Shown here piece after piece: positions 5,816 through 6,392 of a stretch of 6,392 bases of DNA (position 1 is the first letter of the stretch; every line of letters begins with the position of its first letter). The notes under the pieces are model-generated. The model saw only the letters and a program-made list of their open reading frames with translations. It was not told where the DNA came from and did no database searches. The position numbers and the translations under genes were made by a program. This stretch comes from an uncultured cyanobacterium. Its GTDB lineage: Bacteria; Cyanobacteriota; Cyanobacteriia; Cyanobacteriales; Geitlerinemataceae. The stretch lies in NCBI GenBank assembly GCA_937121005.1, contig CAKZKB010000352.1:1-6392 (forward strand), read 5' to 3'.

Positions 5816-6392
5816 ATGGCCAATATTACCGGAACACCACTGCCCGACTTTATCGCAGAAGGGCAACTGGTCGGCGGTATCCCCGTCGGTACGTTAAGTG
5901 GAGACGATACGATCGACGGCGGAGCAGGAGCCGACTTAATTATTCCCCTAGATGGAAATGATAGCGTCTCTGGGGGCGGCGATGCAGATACTCTCGCTGG
6001 AAACAAAGGCAGCGACACCATTCGCGGCGGCGACGGTAACGACTCGCTATTTGGCGGTCAAGATAGCGACTGGCTGTACGGCGATGCGGGTCAAGATGTC
6101 ATGTTCGGCGACTTGGGAGACGACAATCTCTTTGGCGGCGGCGACAACGATATTATGCTCGGAGCCGGGATCGCTGGCGGCAACGACGGCAACGATTCCC
6201 TCTACGGGGAAGCCGGCGACGACTCCATCTACGGCAACCAAGGTCAAGACTACCTGGCTGGCGGCGACGGCAACGATGTCGCTCGCGGGGGTCAAGGAAA
6301 CGACTCGGTGTTTGGTGGAGCCGGAAACGACCTGCTCTACGGCGATTTGGGAGCCGACTCTCTCGATGGGGGAGCCGGTAACGATACTTTCG
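5816..6392 (+). CDS. RTX (hemolysin-type) calcium-binding repeat protein, N-terminal part (partial, cut by window edge)
   Basis: The 192 visible codons, translated by eye, give a short leader (MANITGTPLPDFIAEGQLVG) and then a nearly uninterrupted array of the RTX nonapeptide, GGxGxDxUx (U = large hydrophobic). The conserved Asp recurs every nine residues at 31, 40, 49, 58, 67, 76, 85, 94, 103 and 112, then, after a six-residue phase shift, at 127, 136, 145, 154, 163, 172, 181 and 190. That makes at least 18 repeats with no end in view. RTX repeats fold as a calcium-bound parallel beta-roll and are typical of proteins exported by type I secretion through a C-terminal signal. No N-terminal signal peptide is present, which agrees with that route. 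The true C-terminus, any catalytic domain and the secretion signal lie outside the window. The function may be structural, enzymatic or S-layer-like and cannot be chosen. No HIP1 octamer occurs in this part. Confidence 0.93.
   Translation, partial: MANITGTPLPDFIAEGQLVGGIPVGTLSGDDTIDGGAGADLIIPLDGNDSVSGGGDADTLAGNKGSDTIRGGDGNDSLFGGQDSDWLYGDAGQDVMFGDLGDDNLFGGGDNDIMLGAGIAGGNDGNDSLYGEAGDDSIYGNQGQDYLAGGDGNDVARGGQGNDSVFGGAGNDLLYGDLGADSLDGGAGNDTF

Noticed and set aside
6047..6295. Minus-strand open frame of 82 codons inside the RTX array
   Set aside because: It is the mirror of the repetitive Gly/Asp codons of the RTX gene. The Val/Ala-rich product and lack of start signals mark it as a shadow.
5816..6392. 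DNA tandem repeat or CRISPR-like array
   Set aside because: The 27-nt periodicity comes from the RTX nonapeptide. Codons vary between units, and there are no identical repeats with unique spacers.

Overview
The window looks like a cyanobacterial chromosome. Its first gene encodes a magnesium-chelatase D subunit for chlorophyll synthesis. Two further proteins belong to families known essentially only from cyanobacteria (TIGR02652 and the Mo-nitrogenase C-terminal domain). The cyanobacterial palindrome HIP1 (GCGATCGC) occurs about twelve times by eye. No rRNA, tRNA, CRISPR array, intact insertion sequence or phage gene was found. The genus cannot be fixed from the sequence alone.

Layout, left to right. 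Positions 1-657 (minus) hold the N-terminal 219 codons of chlD, cut by the window edge. A 123-bp AT-rich divergent spacer follows. A type II toxin-antitoxin pair comes next on plus: a RelE/HigB-like toxin at 781-1122, and an overlapping HigA-like antitoxin at 1097-1447. The antitoxin 3' end overlaps that of a convergent minus-strand pair: a VOC/glyoxalase-fold protein (1421-1855) preceded by a TIGR02652 zinc-ribbon-like protein (1871-2389). After a 274-bp spacer with inverted repeats there is a small Mo-nitrogenase-C domain protein (2664-2996, minus). A divergent plus-strand operon follows: a zinc-independent quinone oxidoreductase-like MDR enzyme (3219-4214), joined by a 1-nt stop/start overlap to a PLP class I/II aminotransferase (4214-5386). 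A 429-bp spacer with two hairpins then leads to an RTX calcium-binding repeat protein (5816 onward, cut by the right edge).

How the genes relate. Toxin and antitoxin form one module. The oxidoreductase and aminotransferase are very probably co-translated, but their joint substrate cannot be read from sequence. The VOC and TIGR02652 genes are 15 bp apart and probably co-transcribed. The other neighbours look like independent units.

I see no clear evidence of a wholly new system. The points most worth a second look are the RTX array with a single six-residue phase break, the diverged helix-turn-helix of the antitoxin, the near-leaderless toxin start, the coupled oxidoreductase-aminotransferase pair, and the hairpin-bearing spacer before the RTX gene.
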